Shown here piece after piece: positions 24,997 through 33,244 of a stretch of 38,259 bases of DNA. Each line of letters begins with the position of its first letter. Positions within the stretch are counted from its first letter, which is position 1. The notes beneath the pieces are model-generated. The model was not told where the DNA came from and did no database searches. It saw only the letters and a program-made list of their open reading frames with translations. Position numbers and translations under genes: made by a program. This stretch comes from Caldilineae bacterium. GTDB lineage: Bacteria; Chloroflexota; Anaerolineae; DUEN01. The stretch is taken from contig DUEN01000056.1 of assembly GCA_011176545.1 (NCBI GenBank), positions 1 through 38,259 of the forward strand, written 5' to 3'.

Positions 24997-25206
24997 GAAA
25001 TTCGCACATGAGATGAGGTCATCCGATGTCTACATCGCTTCTAGAAGCTTATTCGAAACGAATGACAAGGCCGCATGTTTCTTTCACCATGCGAAGATCA
25101 ATAAGATCAATAAGAGGTAGGTGATGCCGCACAATAAAGGGGAAAAACCCAAGTCCAGAGGCGCAGGCTGTGCGTCCGTAACCTTTAGCGGAAGAAGCCC
25201 TCAGAA

Positions 25207-25236
25207 TTGGTCGATCACGTCGATTTCTGGTACACT
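25207..25236 (+). promoter_or_regulatory. Possible promoter of the lipoprotein-glycosyltransferase unit
   Basis: TTGGTC (25207-25212), 18-nt spacer, TGGTACACT (25228-25236, extended -10 form). The transcript would start at or next to the ATG at 25243, so the mRNA could be leaderless. Weaker than other promoters in this window. Confidence 0.4.
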
Positions 25237-25242
25237 GGAAAT

Positions 25243-26574
25243 ATGATGACGAAAGATCTCCTCTCACGAAGCAAGCTCTTCGTCCTGTCCATTGTGGTGG
25301 CCCTCGCGCTCTTGTTGGCCGGGTGCACCCTCATCGAGGCCATGCGGCCGCTCTTGAGCGACGTCTCCGTCGAGCCAGACGTCATCTCGCCTAACGCCGA
25401 TGGCTACGATGACGTCACTTTGATCCGCTATCGACTGGGGCGCAACGCCAAGGTATCCATCTACTTCACCGACGCCTCCGGGCGGCGCCACTACTTCCGC
25501 AAGGAGCGTAGCCGCTCCCCCGGCGAATACAGCGTGTATTGGGGCGGCGTGATCGACGGCGAGGAGACGATCCTGGAGAACGAGTATACCCGGCAGATCG
25601 TGCGCAGCCGCGTCCTGCCCGATGGCGTGTACACGTGGACCATCGAGGCCACCGACGAGGCCGGCCATACCGCCGCGGTCACGGGCACCATCACCATCCA
25701 GGACGCGGATACTGAGCTGCCCGAGTTGCGCAAGTTCACCGTGGTTCCCCCCGTGTTTACCCCTAACCAGGATGGCATCGACGATCGGGTGGGCATCAGT
25801 TATTTTCTCAACAAGGACGTGGCTGAGGTCAACGTCTATCTCATCTCACCGGACGACCCCGATCTGCGCGTCCCGCTGGGGGAGACCGCGGGGACGGCCA
25901 AGCCGGGTGAGCGCGGGCCCCACTACTATGATTACGACGGCGGCGTGGACCTGGGGGCGGATCCTCCACCCGATGGCACGTACATCGTCGTGGCGGAGGC
26001 CCGCGATGCCGTGGGGAACTATGTCGTGGTCACCAGCACGCTGACCATCGTGGAGGGCGGCAAGCCGCGCGCCCTCATCCCCAACGCCGAGATCGACTGG
26101 CAAGGCGCGGTGGGCACCGAGCTATGGGTCCCCCTGGGCGGCCGCATCGTCTTCACAACGGTGGTGGAGAATTACGGAAAGGTGCCCATCCGCACGTCCG
26201 GCCCATGGCCGGGCACCGTCTACCGCAGCGACGAGAACTTCAACACGCTGGCCGTGAAGATGGGCGACGATAGCTTTTATGAACAGGCGGGCGTCTGGCG
26301 ATTCGGCATCCGCTTCGACGTGTCCGAGACGGACTTTCCTTATCGATGGGCCATCGGCCGGCCGCAGGATCTGGAGCGACGCATCATCAACGGCCGCGAG
26401 CAGTGGTATCTGATGCCGGGGAAGCGCGGCCTGGTCTACGGTGCCATCGAGTTGGTGAAGCCGCCGCCGCGCAACGACATCTTCGCGTGGGGGGCGCTCA
26501 TCCACGAGTGGGTGGGGATCAACCCCGAGAACAACTACATCGACCGGGTGTTGATCCACGTGGGGGTGCCATGA
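25243..26574 (+). CDS. Lipoprotein with FlgD-type Ig-like repeats
   Basis: A 443-aa exported lipoprotein. The signal segment KLFVLSIVVALALLLAGC ends in a lipobox (LAGC). Two similar units follow, each opening with an S/TPN-x-DG motif: VEPDVISPNADGYDDVTLIR and VPPVFTPNQDGIDDRVGISY. Each goes on to a beta-rich segment ending near DGVYTWTIEATDEAGH or DGTYIVVAEARDAVGN, the pattern of FlgD Ig-like/CHU_C-type domains. The last 150 residues (from GGKPRALIPNAEIDW) form a separate domain of unknown type. Start at 25243 (MMTKDLL) or 25246; the ribosome site is weak. The stop overlaps the next gene's ATG (ATGA at 26571-26574). An extracellular structural or binding role is inferred. Confidence 0.8.
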   Translation: MMTKDLLSRSKLFVLSIVVALALLLAGCTLIEAMRPLLSDVSVEPDVISPNADGYDDVTLIRYRLGRNAKVSIYFTDASGRRHYFRKERSRSPGEYSVYWGGVIDGEETILENEYTRQIVRSRVLPDGVYTWTIEATDEAGHTAAVTGTITIQDADTELPELRKFTVVPPVFTPNQDGIDDRVGISYFLNKDVAEVNVYLISPDDPDLRVPLGETAGTAKPGERGPHYYDYDGGVDLGADPPPDGTYIVVAEARDAVGNYVVVTSTLTIVEGGKPRALIPNAEIDWQGAVGTELWVPLGGRIVFTTVVENYGKVPIRTSGPWPGTVYRSDENFNTLAVKMGDDSFYEQAGVWRFGIRFDVSETDFPYRWAIGRPQDLERRIINGREQWYLMPGKRGLVYGAIELVKPPPRNDIFAWGALIHEWVGINPENNYIDRVLIHVGVP

Positions 26575-27542
26575 GAGAGGCCGCGCCGGCGCCGATCCGA
26601 CACATCGGCATCGTCGTGGTCAGCTACAACGTGCGCGAGTTGCTGGCCCGCTGCCTGGCATCCGTGGAAGCTGAGCTGGCGCGCACGCCCGAGGTAGAAG
26701 CCCAGACTTGGGTCGTGGACAACGCCTCGGCTGATGACTCGGCTGGGATGGTGCGCAGGCAGTTTCCCTGGGCGCATCTCATCGCCAGTCCCGAGAACCT
26801 GGGGTTCGCCCGGGCCAACAACCTGGCGCTGCGGGAGATGGGACTACCCGATGGGGATGATGCCCCCGACGCGATCCTGCTCCTGAACCCGGACGCGGAG
26901 CTGCTGTCGGGAGCGCTATCCGCTCTGATCGAATGTCTGGAAGCTCACCCTCACGCGGCCGTGGTCGGCGCGCGGCTCCAATACGGCGATGGACGGTTCC
27001 AGCATAGCGCCTTCCGCTTCCCCTCGCTGGCCCAGGTGTTCCTGGACTTCTTCCCCATCAACTGGCGGCTGACGGAATCCCGCATCAACGGACGCTACCC
27101 GAGCGCGCTCTACGAGGGCGGCCGCCCATTTCCTGTGGACTTCGTGCTGGGCGCGACCATGTTCGTCCGCGCCGCGGCCATCCGCGAGGCGGGGCTGTTG
27201 GACGAGGGATACTTCATGTACGCGGAGGAGATGGACTGGTGCCGGCGGTTCCACGAGGCCGGATGGTCTGTCTACTGCGCGCCGGCCGCGCGAGCGATCC
27301 ACCATGAGGGGCAGAGCGCCCGTCAGTTTCGGGATCGCATGTACGTCGCGCTGTGGCGTAGTCGTTATCGCTTTTTCCGGCGATATTATCCGGCCGCGTG
27401 GCGGACCGCGGCCCGGGCGATCGTGCGATTAGGGCTATGGGCGGAGGCCAGGCGGGCGCGGCGGGCGATGGCCCGCGGTGAGATCACCCGGGAGGAGCTG
27501 GAGCGCCGGCTGGCCGCATATCGAGAGGTGGCACGGCTATGA
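26571..27542 (+). CDS. GT2 family glycosyltransferase, rhamnosyltransferase-like
   Basis: A 323-aa GT-A fold enzyme. The N-terminal strand is IGIVVVSYNVRELLARCLAS, with nucleotide-sugar contacts VVDNASADDS and the metal-binding DxD region as LLLNPDAEL. ENLGFARANNLAL and the EEMDWCRRFHEAGW acceptor/catalytic block place it with the WbbL-like branch, which often adds rhamnose. The exact sugar cannot be told. ATG at 26571 overlaps the upstream stop; an open frame extends further upstream but is the shadow of the lipoprotein gene. The stop overlaps the start of the next glycosyltransferase. No membrane helices are evident, so it probably acts at the cytoplasmic face. Confidence 0.85.
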   Translation: MREAAPAPIRHIGIVVVSYNVRELLARCLASVEAELARTPEVEAQTWVVDNASADDSAGMVRRQFPWAHLIASPENLGFARANNLALREMGLPDGDDAPDAILLLNPDAELLSGALSALIECLEAHPHAAVVGARLQYGDGRFQHSAFRFPSLAQVFLDFFPINWRLTESRINGRYPSALYEGGRPFPVDFVLGATMFVRAAAIREAGLLDEGYFMYAEEMDWCRRFHEAGWSVYCAPAARAIHHEGQSARQFRDRMYVALWRSRYRFFRRYYPAAWRTAARAIVRLGLWAEARRARRAMARGEITREELERRLAAYREVARL

Positions 27543-28300
27543 GCGCACCCACACTGGCCGCGGTCGTGCTCACGCTGAACGAGGAGGACAATATCCGAGA
27601 GTGCCTGGAGAGCCTGGCCTGGGCGCCCCGCCGCGTCGTCTTCGACTCGGACAGCCGGGATGCCACCGTCGCGTTGGCGCGGGAGATGGGCGCAGAAGTG
27701 CTAACCCGCCCCTTCGACAACTACGCGGCGCAGCGCAACGCGGCGCTGGAGCAGGTAGAGGCGGACTGGATCTTCTTCGTGGACGCCGATGAACGGGCCA
27801 CCCCGGATCTGGCCGAGGAGGTGCAACGCGTCATCCTCTCCCCCGCGTACGCGGGGTGGTGGGTCCCGCGCGAGAACTACATCGTCGGCCGCCGCGTGCG
27901 GGGGGCGGGTTGGTGGCCCGATTACCAACTGCGGCTGCTACGGCGGGGAAAGGCTCGATATGACCCGGCGCGTCCCGTCCATGAGGTGGTGATCCTGGAT
28001 GGCCAAGCTGGTCACTTGAAGCATCCACTGATCCATTACAATTATCGCTCCTGGGATCAGTTTCACGCCAAGCAGCGCCGATACGCCATATACGAGGCAG
28101 AAGCCCTGTTGAGGCGAGGCATACGCCCCAGGCCGCATAACTTCATCTTGCAGCCATGGCGGGAGTTTCGCCGTCGATTTTTCACACTGCGCGGGTATCA
28201 GGATGGGTGGTGGGGCCTTCGACTATCGTTCTGGCTGGCGTATTACTACGGCTTTCGCCCTTATGTAGAGCTACGACGCCTTCTTCGGGACGTGGGATAA
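27539..28300 (+). CDS. GT2 family glycosyltransferase, WaaE/KdtX-like
   Basis: A 253-aa enzyme of the short GT2 branch. It begins MSAPTLAAVVLTLNEEDNIR, has the DSDSRDATVALAREMGAEVL donor block, the DxD as FFVDADERATPDL, and the NAALEQVEADWIFF pattern typical of WaaE-like enzymes. The C-terminal part (RYAIYEAEALLRRGIRP, then FFTLRGYQDGWWGLRLSFWL) is amphipathic and may bind the membrane. ATG at 27539 overlaps the previous stop by 4 nt, so the three genes from 25243 form a coupled operon. In LPS-lacking bacteria such enzymes decorate other surface glycans or glycolipids. The stop is 5 nt from the stop of the convergent phosphatase. Confidence 0.85.
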   Translation: MSAPTLAAVVLTLNEEDNIRECLESLAWAPRRVVFDSDSRDATVALAREMGAEVLTRPFDNYAAQRNAALEQVEADWIFFVDADERATPDLAEEVQRVILSPAYAGWWVPRENYIVGRRVRGAGWWPDYQLRLLRRGKARYDPARPVHEVVILDGQAGHLKHPLIHYNYRSWDQFHAKQRRYAIYEAEALLRRGIRPRPHNFILQPWREFRRRFFTLRGYQDGWWGLRLSFWLAYYYGFRPYVELRRLLRDVG

Positions 28301-28305
28301 GGAGA

Positions 28306-28776
28306 TCAACGGGTCACGCCGATCTGTTCGAGGATGTAGTCGAACCCGGCGTCCAGCAGCGACGCCAGCTCGTCCGCGCAGCGGCGATAAGCCTCGATCT
28401 CCTGACCGTAGGGGTCCTTCACGTCATGATGCTGACCGGCCACCTCGCTGAGCAGGAAGACCTTGTGGAGCTGTTCGGGGGCGAGGTAGAATATGGAACG
28501 GCGATGCGCTTCCTCCATCACTAGGATGATGTCCGCCTGTTGGATATCCTTAAGATTAAGCCCCTGCGCCTGATGTTGCGAGATGTCGATCCCACGCTCA
28601 GCCATGACCCGGACGGCCTTCTCACTGGCCGGCTGCCCGAGGAGGGGGTAGATCCCGGCCGAGCGCACCTGGACCTGGCCGTCCAGGCCGGTCTCGGCCA
28701 GCCGTTGCCGCATGAGGCCGGCGGCCATCGGCGAGCGACATAGGTTGCCGGTACACACGAAAAGGATCGTCTTCAC
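28306..28776 (-). CDS. Low-molecular-weight protein-tyrosine phosphatase
   Basis: A 156-aa Wzb/PtpA-type phosphatase. The catalytic loop C8-T-G-N-L-C-R14-S has the full CX5R motif, and the general acid Asp is in VKDPYGQE. In exopolysaccharide systems these enzymes reset tyrosine kinases that control chain length; the location among glycosyltransferases supports such a role, but no Wzc-type kinase is in view. Related arsenate reductases have a different pattern of cysteines. Start is GTG at 28776 with GGGGAG 5 nt upstream, under a TTGGCC-17-TATAAT promoter (28812-28840). Confidence 0.88.
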   Translation of the reverse strand: MKTILFVCTGNLCRSPMAAGLMRQRLAETGLDGQVQVRSAGIYPLLGQPASEKAVRVMAERGIDISQHQAQGLNLKDIQQADIILVMEEAHRRSIFYLAPEQLHKVFLLSEVAGQHHDVKDPYGQEIEAYRRCADELASLLDAGFDYILEQIGVTR

Positions 28777-28811
28777 GGCGACTCCCCACGTTCAGCGTAG
28801 ATTCGCGGCGG

Positions 28812-28840
28812 ATTATAGCACGTTCTACACCCACGGCCAA
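28812..28840 (-). promoter_or_regulatory. Promoter of the tyrosine phosphatase gene
   Basis: TTGGCC (28840-28835), 17-nt spacer, TATAAT (28817-28812) with TGC before it. Leader of about 30 nt. Confidence 0.7.
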
Positions 28841-28843
28841 CCC

Positions 28844-28880
28844 CGGTAGGGGCGAGGCGGTGCCTTGCCTCCCTATACCG
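28844..28880. repeat. Family A palindrome, imperfect
   Basis: CGGTAGGGGCGAGGC then GGT then GCCTTGCCTCCCTATACCG. Same type as the copy at 3847-3875 but with several changes. It abuts the phosphatase promoter. The surrounding 28777-29191 gap holds repeats and promoters but no coding frame I can support. Confidence 0.65.
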
Positions 28881-28910
28881 TGCATGCCAATTACGAACGA
28901 ATCGCTCAAA

Positions 28911-28939
28911 TTGGAGCGCAGCGGCGCTGCGCCCCTACC
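28911..28939. repeat. Family A palindrome, imperfect
   Basis: GGAGCGCAGC (28913-28922) and GCTGCGCCCC (28926-28935), one mismatch, around GGC, with a TACC flank. Confidence 0.6.
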
Positions 28940-29016
28940 CTATTCTCTGGGCATGGCGAAGGCGATGTATGTGTATGTTGCATATGCCGATACAGGCGTT
29001 CCCTTGCGCTATTGTT

Positions 29017-29060
29017 TAGGGGCGCACGGCCGTGCGCCCTTACTACGCTCCGCGGTGAGA
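29017..29060. repeat. Family A palindrome next to a family B end
   Basis: TAGGGGCGCACGG (29017-29029) with CCGTGCGCCCTTA (29030-29042), one mismatch. From 29048 the sequence CTCCGCGGTGAGA is identical to the right end of the family B copy at 24748-24819. Confidence 0.7.
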
Positions 29061-29076
29061 TTACGGGCCAAGAGAT

Positions 29077-29105
29077 TTGACGAACCCGAAACAAGATGGT
29101 ATATT
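29077..29105 (+). promoter_or_regulatory. Promoter of the three-gene glycosyltransferase unit
   Basis: TTGACG (29077-29082), 17-nt spacer, TATATT (29100-29105). Transcript start near 29112, leader of about 80 nt. Confidence 0.7.
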
Positions 29106-29120
29106 GGTTTACGAAACGTC

Positions 29121-29170
29121 GAAAGTACCCTCCGGCCCGGGCAAGGTAGCAGGGCTGGAGGGTTTCTTTC
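29121..29170 (+). promoter_or_regulatory. Hairpin in the glycosyltransferase leader
   Basis: ACCCTCCGGCCC (29127-29138) and GGGCTGGAGGGT (29152-29163) form a 12-bp stem with one G-U pair. GAAAG (29121-29125) and CTTTC (29166-29170) can extend it, or the TTTCTTTC run can act as a terminator tail. It lies between promoter and ribosome site, so attenuation is possible. Confidence 0.5.
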
Positions 29171-29191
29171 TGTTCCACCGACAGGAGCATC

Positions 29192-30343
29192 ATGCGCTTC
29201 GCCATTGACGCTAGGCTGGTCTATTACACACAGGCAGGCATCGGTCAGTATACGATCCGCCTCATTCGGGCGTTGGCTGCTCTGAACCAGGAGGATCAGT
29301 TCCTCATCCTCCAAAGTCGGAAGCATCCCGACCCCATCGTCAGACAGCACAACTTCCGGCGCATCGGCCTGTGGACGCCCTCCCATAACCGCTTCGAGCA
29401 GTTCTTCCTCCCCCTGGAGCTCCTGCGCGTGGACGCCGATGTCCTGCACAGCCCGGATTTCATCCCGCCCCTCTATTGCCGGCGGTTCCGCTTCGTGATC
29501 ACCATCCACGACCTGCACTTCCTGATCTATCCAAAGTTCCTGACCGAGGAGAGCGCGCGCTACTATGGGCAGATCGATCGGGCGGTCCAACATGCCCACC
29601 ACATCATCGTGCCCTCCGAGGCCACCAAACAGGATACCATCAACCTCCTGGGCGTGCCTGAATCGAAGATCACCGTGATCTCGGAGGCGGCCAACCCGCT
29701 GTTCCGCCCGATCCCGCGACGGGAGGCGCTGGCCAAGGTCCAGGCCCGTTTCCCTGGGCTGCCCAGCGATTTCATCCTCTTCGTGGGCACCCTGGAGCCG
29801 CGCAAGAACCTGCCCACGCTACTGCGAGCCTATCAGCACCTGCGCGAGGCGTACCGACTCGACGCGGAGCTGGTCTTCGTCGGGCGGCGGGGATGGCTGG
29901 TCGATGACCTGTTCCATCAGATCGATGAGATGGGGCTGCGCGATTATTGCCACTTCCTGGGCCGGGTGGCGGATGAGGACCTCCTGTATCTGCTCAACGC
30001 GGCCCGGTGTCTCACCCTGCCGGCCCATTACGAGGGATTCGGGCTTCCTCCGCTGGAAGCCATGGCCTGCGGGACCCCGGTGGTCGTCTCCAACGTCGCC
30101 AGCCTACCAGAGGTGGTAGGTGACGCCGGGCTGTTGGTCGATCCCAACAACTGGGAAGAGCTGGCCGTCGCGTTGTGGCGCGTGCTCACCGACGAACAAC
30201 TGGCAAATGAGCTGCGACAGAAAGGGTTGCAGCGGGCATCGCTCTTCTCGTGGGAGCGCGCCGCCCAGGAGACCCTGGCCGTCTACAGGCAGGTAGCAGC
30301 ACAACCGGTCACTCAGAGTAAGGCTTATCGCGTGCAAGCGTGA
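29192..30343 (+). CDS. GT4 family glycosyltransferase
   Basis: A 383-aa GT-B fold enzyme. The N-terminal domain opens [20 protein letters not shown] and carries [21 protein letters not shown]. The linker to the donor domain is [16 protein letters not shown], then [20 protein letters not shown]. The nucleotide-sugar site has the EX7E motif in [20 protein letters not shown]. This is the mannosyl/glucosyltransferase branch (WbaZ/MtfB-like); the sugar is not predictable. ATG at 29192 has AGGAG 5 nt upstream. The stop overlaps the next start (GTGA at 30340-30343). First gene of an operon of three overlapping genes. Confidence 0.88.
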   Translation: MRFAIDARLVYYTQAGIGQYTIRLIRALAALNQEDQFLILQSRKHPDPIVRQHNFRRIGLWTPSHNRFEQFFLPLELLRVDADVLHSPDFIPPLYCRRFRFVITIHDLHFLIYPKFLTEESARYYGQIDRAVQHAHHIIVPSEATKQDTINLLGVPESKITVISEAANPLFRPIPRREALAKVQARFPGLPSDFILFVGTLEPRKNLPTLLRAYQHLREAYRLDAELVFVGRRGWLVDDLFHQIDEMGLRDYCHFLGRVADEDLLYLLNAARCLTLPAHYEGFGLPPLEAMACGTPVVVSNVASLPEVVGDAGLLVDPNNWEELAVALWRVLTDEQLANELRQKGLQRASLFSWERAAQETLAVYRQVAAQPVTQSKAYRVQA

Positions 30344-31617
30344 AGATGCCCAGGACAAAGCAGGTCCTCTTGTTGACCCCTCAGCTTCCTTATCCCCCTC
30401 AACAAGGGACCGCTCTTCGAAACTTCAATCTGCTGGCACGGCTGGCCCGACGCCATACGATCGATCTAGTCACCTTCCTCCAGCCAGGAGATGAGCTGAC
30501 ACCGGACTCCCCCCTACACGACCTGTGTCGCACCATCATCACCGCGCCGACGCCCGAGCGCACCCTCGGCCAGCGGCTACGCACCACCCTCACCTCATGG
30601 CTGCCCGACATGGCATGGCGCCTGGAGTCGCCGGAGATGTGGCGGCGCCTACGCGATCTGACCCGGGATCGCGCCTATGAGATTGTACAAATCGAGGGGA
30701 TCGAGATGGCCGCCTATGGGCTCGCCGTCGCGGGCGTGCACCTGACCCCAGGATCGACGATCATCACGCCCCAGGAACCGCCCCCTCGCGTCGTGTTCGA
30801 CGATCACAACGCCGAGTATGTGCTGCAACAGCGCGCCTTTCAGACGGACATCCGGCGCCCCCGACGATGGATCGGGGCCATGTACTCCCTGATCCAGTGG
30901 CGCAAGCTGCGCCGTTACGAGCGGATCATCTGCCAGCACGCCGACGCGGTGATCGCCGTGTCCGAGGTCGATGCCGCCGCGCTGAGGCGGCTGTCGCCCG
31001 AGTTGCGCCCGACCGTGATCCCCAATGGGGTGGACGTGGAGGCGTATCACCCGGATCGCGTGCGCGCGCTCGACCTGGGCCCGGCCGCGCTGGTCTTCAC
31101 TGGGAAGATGGACTTCCGCCCTAACGTGGACGCGGTACGGTGGTTCGTGCCCGTCCTGGATCGCGTGCGAGAGGCCGTACCGGAAGCCCGATTCTACATC
31201 GTCGGCCAGAAGCCCCATCCCAGCCTGAGACGCCTGGCCGCCCATCCGGCCGTGAAGATCACCGGCAGGGTGCCGGACACGCGGCCATATATCGCCGGCG
31301 CCACGGTATACGTGATCCCGCTGCGGGTCGGGGGAGGCACCCGCTTGAAGGTGCTCGAGGCGATGGCGCTGGGCAAGGCGATCGTCTCCACCCGGCTGGG
31401 CGTCGAGGGTTTCGAAGTGGCCGATGGGAGGGAGCTGCGTCTGGCGGACACGCCGGAGGCCTTCGCGGAGAGGGTTGTTGAGCTGCTACACGATGAGGGA
31501 CAGCGCGCTCGATTAGGAAAGGCCGCCCGCACCTTCGTGGAAAGTCGCTACGATTGGGATCGCATCGTACCGATGATGGAGCGGATGTATGAGCCTGGAG
31601 AGGATCATTCCCCCTGA
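30340..31617 (+). CDS. GT4 family glycosyltransferase (Glycos_transf_1/4 type)
   Basis: A 425-aa GT-B fold enzyme. KQVLLLTPQLPYPPQQGTAL starts the acceptor domain; VVFDDHNAEYVLQQRAF and ADAVIAVSEVDAAALR mark the middle; IPNGVDVEAYHPD begins the donor domain. The donor site reads PLRVGGGTRLKVLEAMALGK, where the first Glu of EX7E is replaced, as in the short-tail branch related to PEP-CTERM/XrtA-associated and Stp1-like transferases. Start is GTG at 30340, overlapping the upstream stop; ATG at 30346 is the alternative. The end overlaps the next gene by 29 nt. Confidence 0.85.
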   Translation: MKMPRTKQVLLLTPQLPYPPQQGTALRNFNLLARLARRHTIDLVTFLQPGDELTPDSPLHDLCRTIITAPTPERTLGQRLRTTLTSWLPDMAWRLESPEMWRRLRDLTRDRAYEIVQIEGIEMAAYGLAVAGVHLTPGSTIITPQEPPPRVVFDDHNAEYVLQQRAFQTDIRRPRRWIGAMYSLIQWRKLRRYERIICQHADAVIAVSEVDAAALRRLSPELRPTVIPNGVDVEAYHPDRVRALDLGPAALVFTGKMDFRPNVDAVRWFVPVLDRVREAVPEARFYIVGQKPHPSLRRLAAHPAVKITGRVPDTRPYIAGATVYVIPLRVGGGTRLKVLEAMALGKAIVSTRLGVEGFEVADGRELRLADTPEAFAERVVELLHDEGQRARLGKAARTFVESRYDWDRIVPMMERMYEPGEDHSP

Positions 31618-32818
31618 AGAGAAAGAACGCCTGGCACGCCAGCACCTGGCCGCGCGCGCCTCGCGCCCGGAACGCACGACAAAGGAGCGCGTGCGCCTAC
31701 GTGTCCTGCGCATCTTGGGGGCGATCTTGTCTCTCCGCCCCAGGAGCCCTTCCCTGCATGCAGAGTGCCGGATCCTGGTCATCCGTCCTGATCACATCGG
31801 GGATGTCCTGTTCATCACGCCCGCTCTGGCTAGGTTACGCGAACGATACCCCAGCGCCCACATCACGGCCATGGTCGGCCCCTGGGCCCGCCCCATCCTG
31901 GCCTTCAACCCCGACATCGACGCTCTATGGACTTGCCCATTCCCGGGGTTCACCCGCCAATCCAAAAAATCTCCCTGGCAGCCTTATTGCCTTCTCCGCC
32001 GATACGCGGCCCTTCTACGGGCCAGCAACTTCGACGCCGCCATCATCCTCCGGGACGACCACTGGTGGGGCGCCCTGCTGGCGGCATGGGCCAGCATCCC
32101 CTTCCGGATAGGATACGACGTCCCTGAGGTCCGCCCCTTCCTGACGAAGATCCGAGCCGAGAGCTCCCAGGCTCATGAGGTGGTCCGCAACCTGCATCTC
32201 ATCGATCCCGACCTCCACCCGATCACACCGGATACGTGGCCCCTGCGCTTCACCCCTACGGCGACCGACTCGATCTGGGCGGACGACCTGCTGCGCTCCA
32301 TTGACGCCACCTCGTCCCCTCTGGTTGTCATTCACCCCGGCTCAGGCGCGCCGGTCAAAGCCTGGCGGGTGAGCGCCTGGGCTCGCGTGGCCGACGCGCT
32401 GATCGACCGACATCAGGTCCGCATCCTCATCACCGGGGGGAAACACGAGCAGGATCTGGCCCAGGCCGTGGCCGACGCGATGAAGGGGCCGTCCGTCGTG
32501 CTGGCCGGGCAGACGACCCTGGGACAGTTAGCCGCGTTGATGGGGCGATGTGCGCTGGCGTTGGGCCCGGACAGCGGCCCCCTACATCTGGCCGTCGCCA
32601 TGGGCACCCCAACGGTCCATCTCTTCGGCCCGGCCGATCCCCGCCGCTTCGGCCCATGGGGCGATCCTCAATGCCACCGCGTGATCACCTCCGACTGGGC
32701 ATGCGCGCCGTGCGGGCGGCTGGATCACTCTGAAGATGAGCTTCCCCTACATGGCTGCGTCCGCGATATCCCTGAAGAGGCCGTGTTGGAGACAGCCTCG
32801 GAGCTTCTCGCGAGCTGA
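31589..32818 (+). CDS. GT9 (heptosyltransferase-like) glycosyltransferase
   Basis: A 409-aa member of the ADP-heptose:LPS heptosyltransferase family. After a basic N-terminal extension of about 60 residues it has ILVIRPDHIGDVLFITPALA, the donor loop VVIHPGSGAPVKAWR, and the late motif ALGPDSGPLHLAVAMGTPTV followed by HLFGPADPRRFGPW. CAPCGR and HGCVRDI near the end are common in the family. The family is named for LPS core heptose transfer, but many members in bacteria without LPS act on other surface glycans, so substrate is open. The ATG at 31589 lies inside the previous gene and has GGAG upstream. Last gene of the operon; no clear terminator follows. Confidence 0.86.
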   Translation: MSLERIIPPEEKERLARQHLAARASRPERTTKERVRLRVLRILGAILSLRPRSPSLHAECRILVIRPDHIGDVLFITPALARLRERYPSAHITAMVGPWARPILAFNPDIDALWTCPFPGFTRQSKKSPWQPYCLLRRYAALLRASNFDAAIILRDDHWWGALLAAWASIPFRIGYDVPEVRPFLTKIRAESSQAHEVVRNLHLIDPDLHPITPDTWPLRFTPTATDSIWADDLLRSIDATSSPLVVIHPGSGAPVKAWRVSAWARVADALIDRHQVRILITGGKHEQDLAQAVADAMKGPSVVLAGQTTLGQLAALMGRCALALGPDSGPLHLAVAMGTPTVHLFGPADPRRFGPWGDPQCHRVITSDWACAPCGRLDHSEDELPLHGCVRDIPEEAVLETASELLAS

Positions 32819-32910
32819 GGGCGTCGCCTCCTTCTCTTTCCCCTTGAGACCTGCGTCGTTTTTCGCCTTCGTTCATAACTTATTGGACTTTGGACAATTT
32901 ACCTTAATCT

Positions 32911-32983
32911 AACCGCAAAGGGCGCGAAGGACGCAAAGGCAATCTAGAAAAGTTCTTCTAACGTTAAAGCGTTCTTTGCGGTT
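32911..32983. repeat. Family B element, full copy
   Basis: 73 bp from AACCGCAAAGGGCG to CGTTCTTTGCGGTT; the ends are complementary with two mismatches. The left arm is three 9-mers (CGCAAAGGG, CGCGAAGGA, CGCAAAGGC). A family A copy lies 20 bp to the right. The middle of the element is not conserved with the other copies. Confidence 0.85.
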
Positions 32984-33003
32984 CCCATTCCTTAAAAATA
33001 TGG

Positions 33004-33033
33004 CGTAGGGGCGATCGGCCGGTCGCCCCTACG
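33004..33033. repeat. Family A palindrome
   Basis: CGTAGGGGCGATCGG then CCGGTCGCCCCTACG: 15-bp arms with a single T-G pair. Confidence 0.9.
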
Positions 33034-33108
33034 AGAGGATTGTGTAGCCTGTTTCAATAGGACGCAACGGTGTTACCCCCTTACCGCCCTCCCACGGTGA
33101 CCACCACT

Positions 33109-33137
33109 TTGGCGTTTACCTTGACTCGCGCTACAAT
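33109..33137 (+). promoter_or_regulatory. Promoter upstream of the methyltransferase leader
   Basis: TTGGCG (33109-33114), 17-nt spacer, TACAAT (33132-33137). Transcript start near 33144, right before the structured region. Confidence 0.55.
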
Positions 33138-33148
33138 ACATAAAGAAG

Positions 33149-33244
33149 GGCTTATCTCCGGAAGATGCGCCGATGGTCATACCTCGACGCGTCGGTCCGC
33201 TACCCTGGCGCACACCTCACGGATGAGCCCGGAAGGAATAAGCC
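33149..33244 (+). ncRNA. Candidate structured leader RNA (three-helix junction)
   Basis: GGCTTATCTCC (33149-33159) pairs with GGAATAAGCC (33235-33244) over 10 bp with one bulged C, closing a domain of about 95 nt. Inside are TGCGCC/GGCGCA (33166-33171 with 33207-33212) and CTCA/TGAG (33216-33219 with 33224-33227). The predicted transcript start lies about 5 nt before the closing helix and the methyltransferase ribosome site follows it. I do not recognise a known riboswitch core. Function, and even transcription, is inferred. Confidence 0.4.

Larger units (their letters stand above)
24731..25206. other. Repeat-rich intergenic region
   Basis: A stretch of about 475 bp between divergent genes with no credible coding frame. 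It holds one full family B element and three family A copies, listed separately, plus a decayed family A-like piece near 25157-25182 (GGCGCAGGCTGTGCGTCC). Short open frames here (for example 24935-25120) lack ribosome sites and run through repeats. Confidence 0.7.

Noticed and set aside
24731-25206. CRISPR array in the repeat-rich gap
   Set aside because: The repeats are palindromes of different types with irregular spacing, not direct repeats with uniform spacers.
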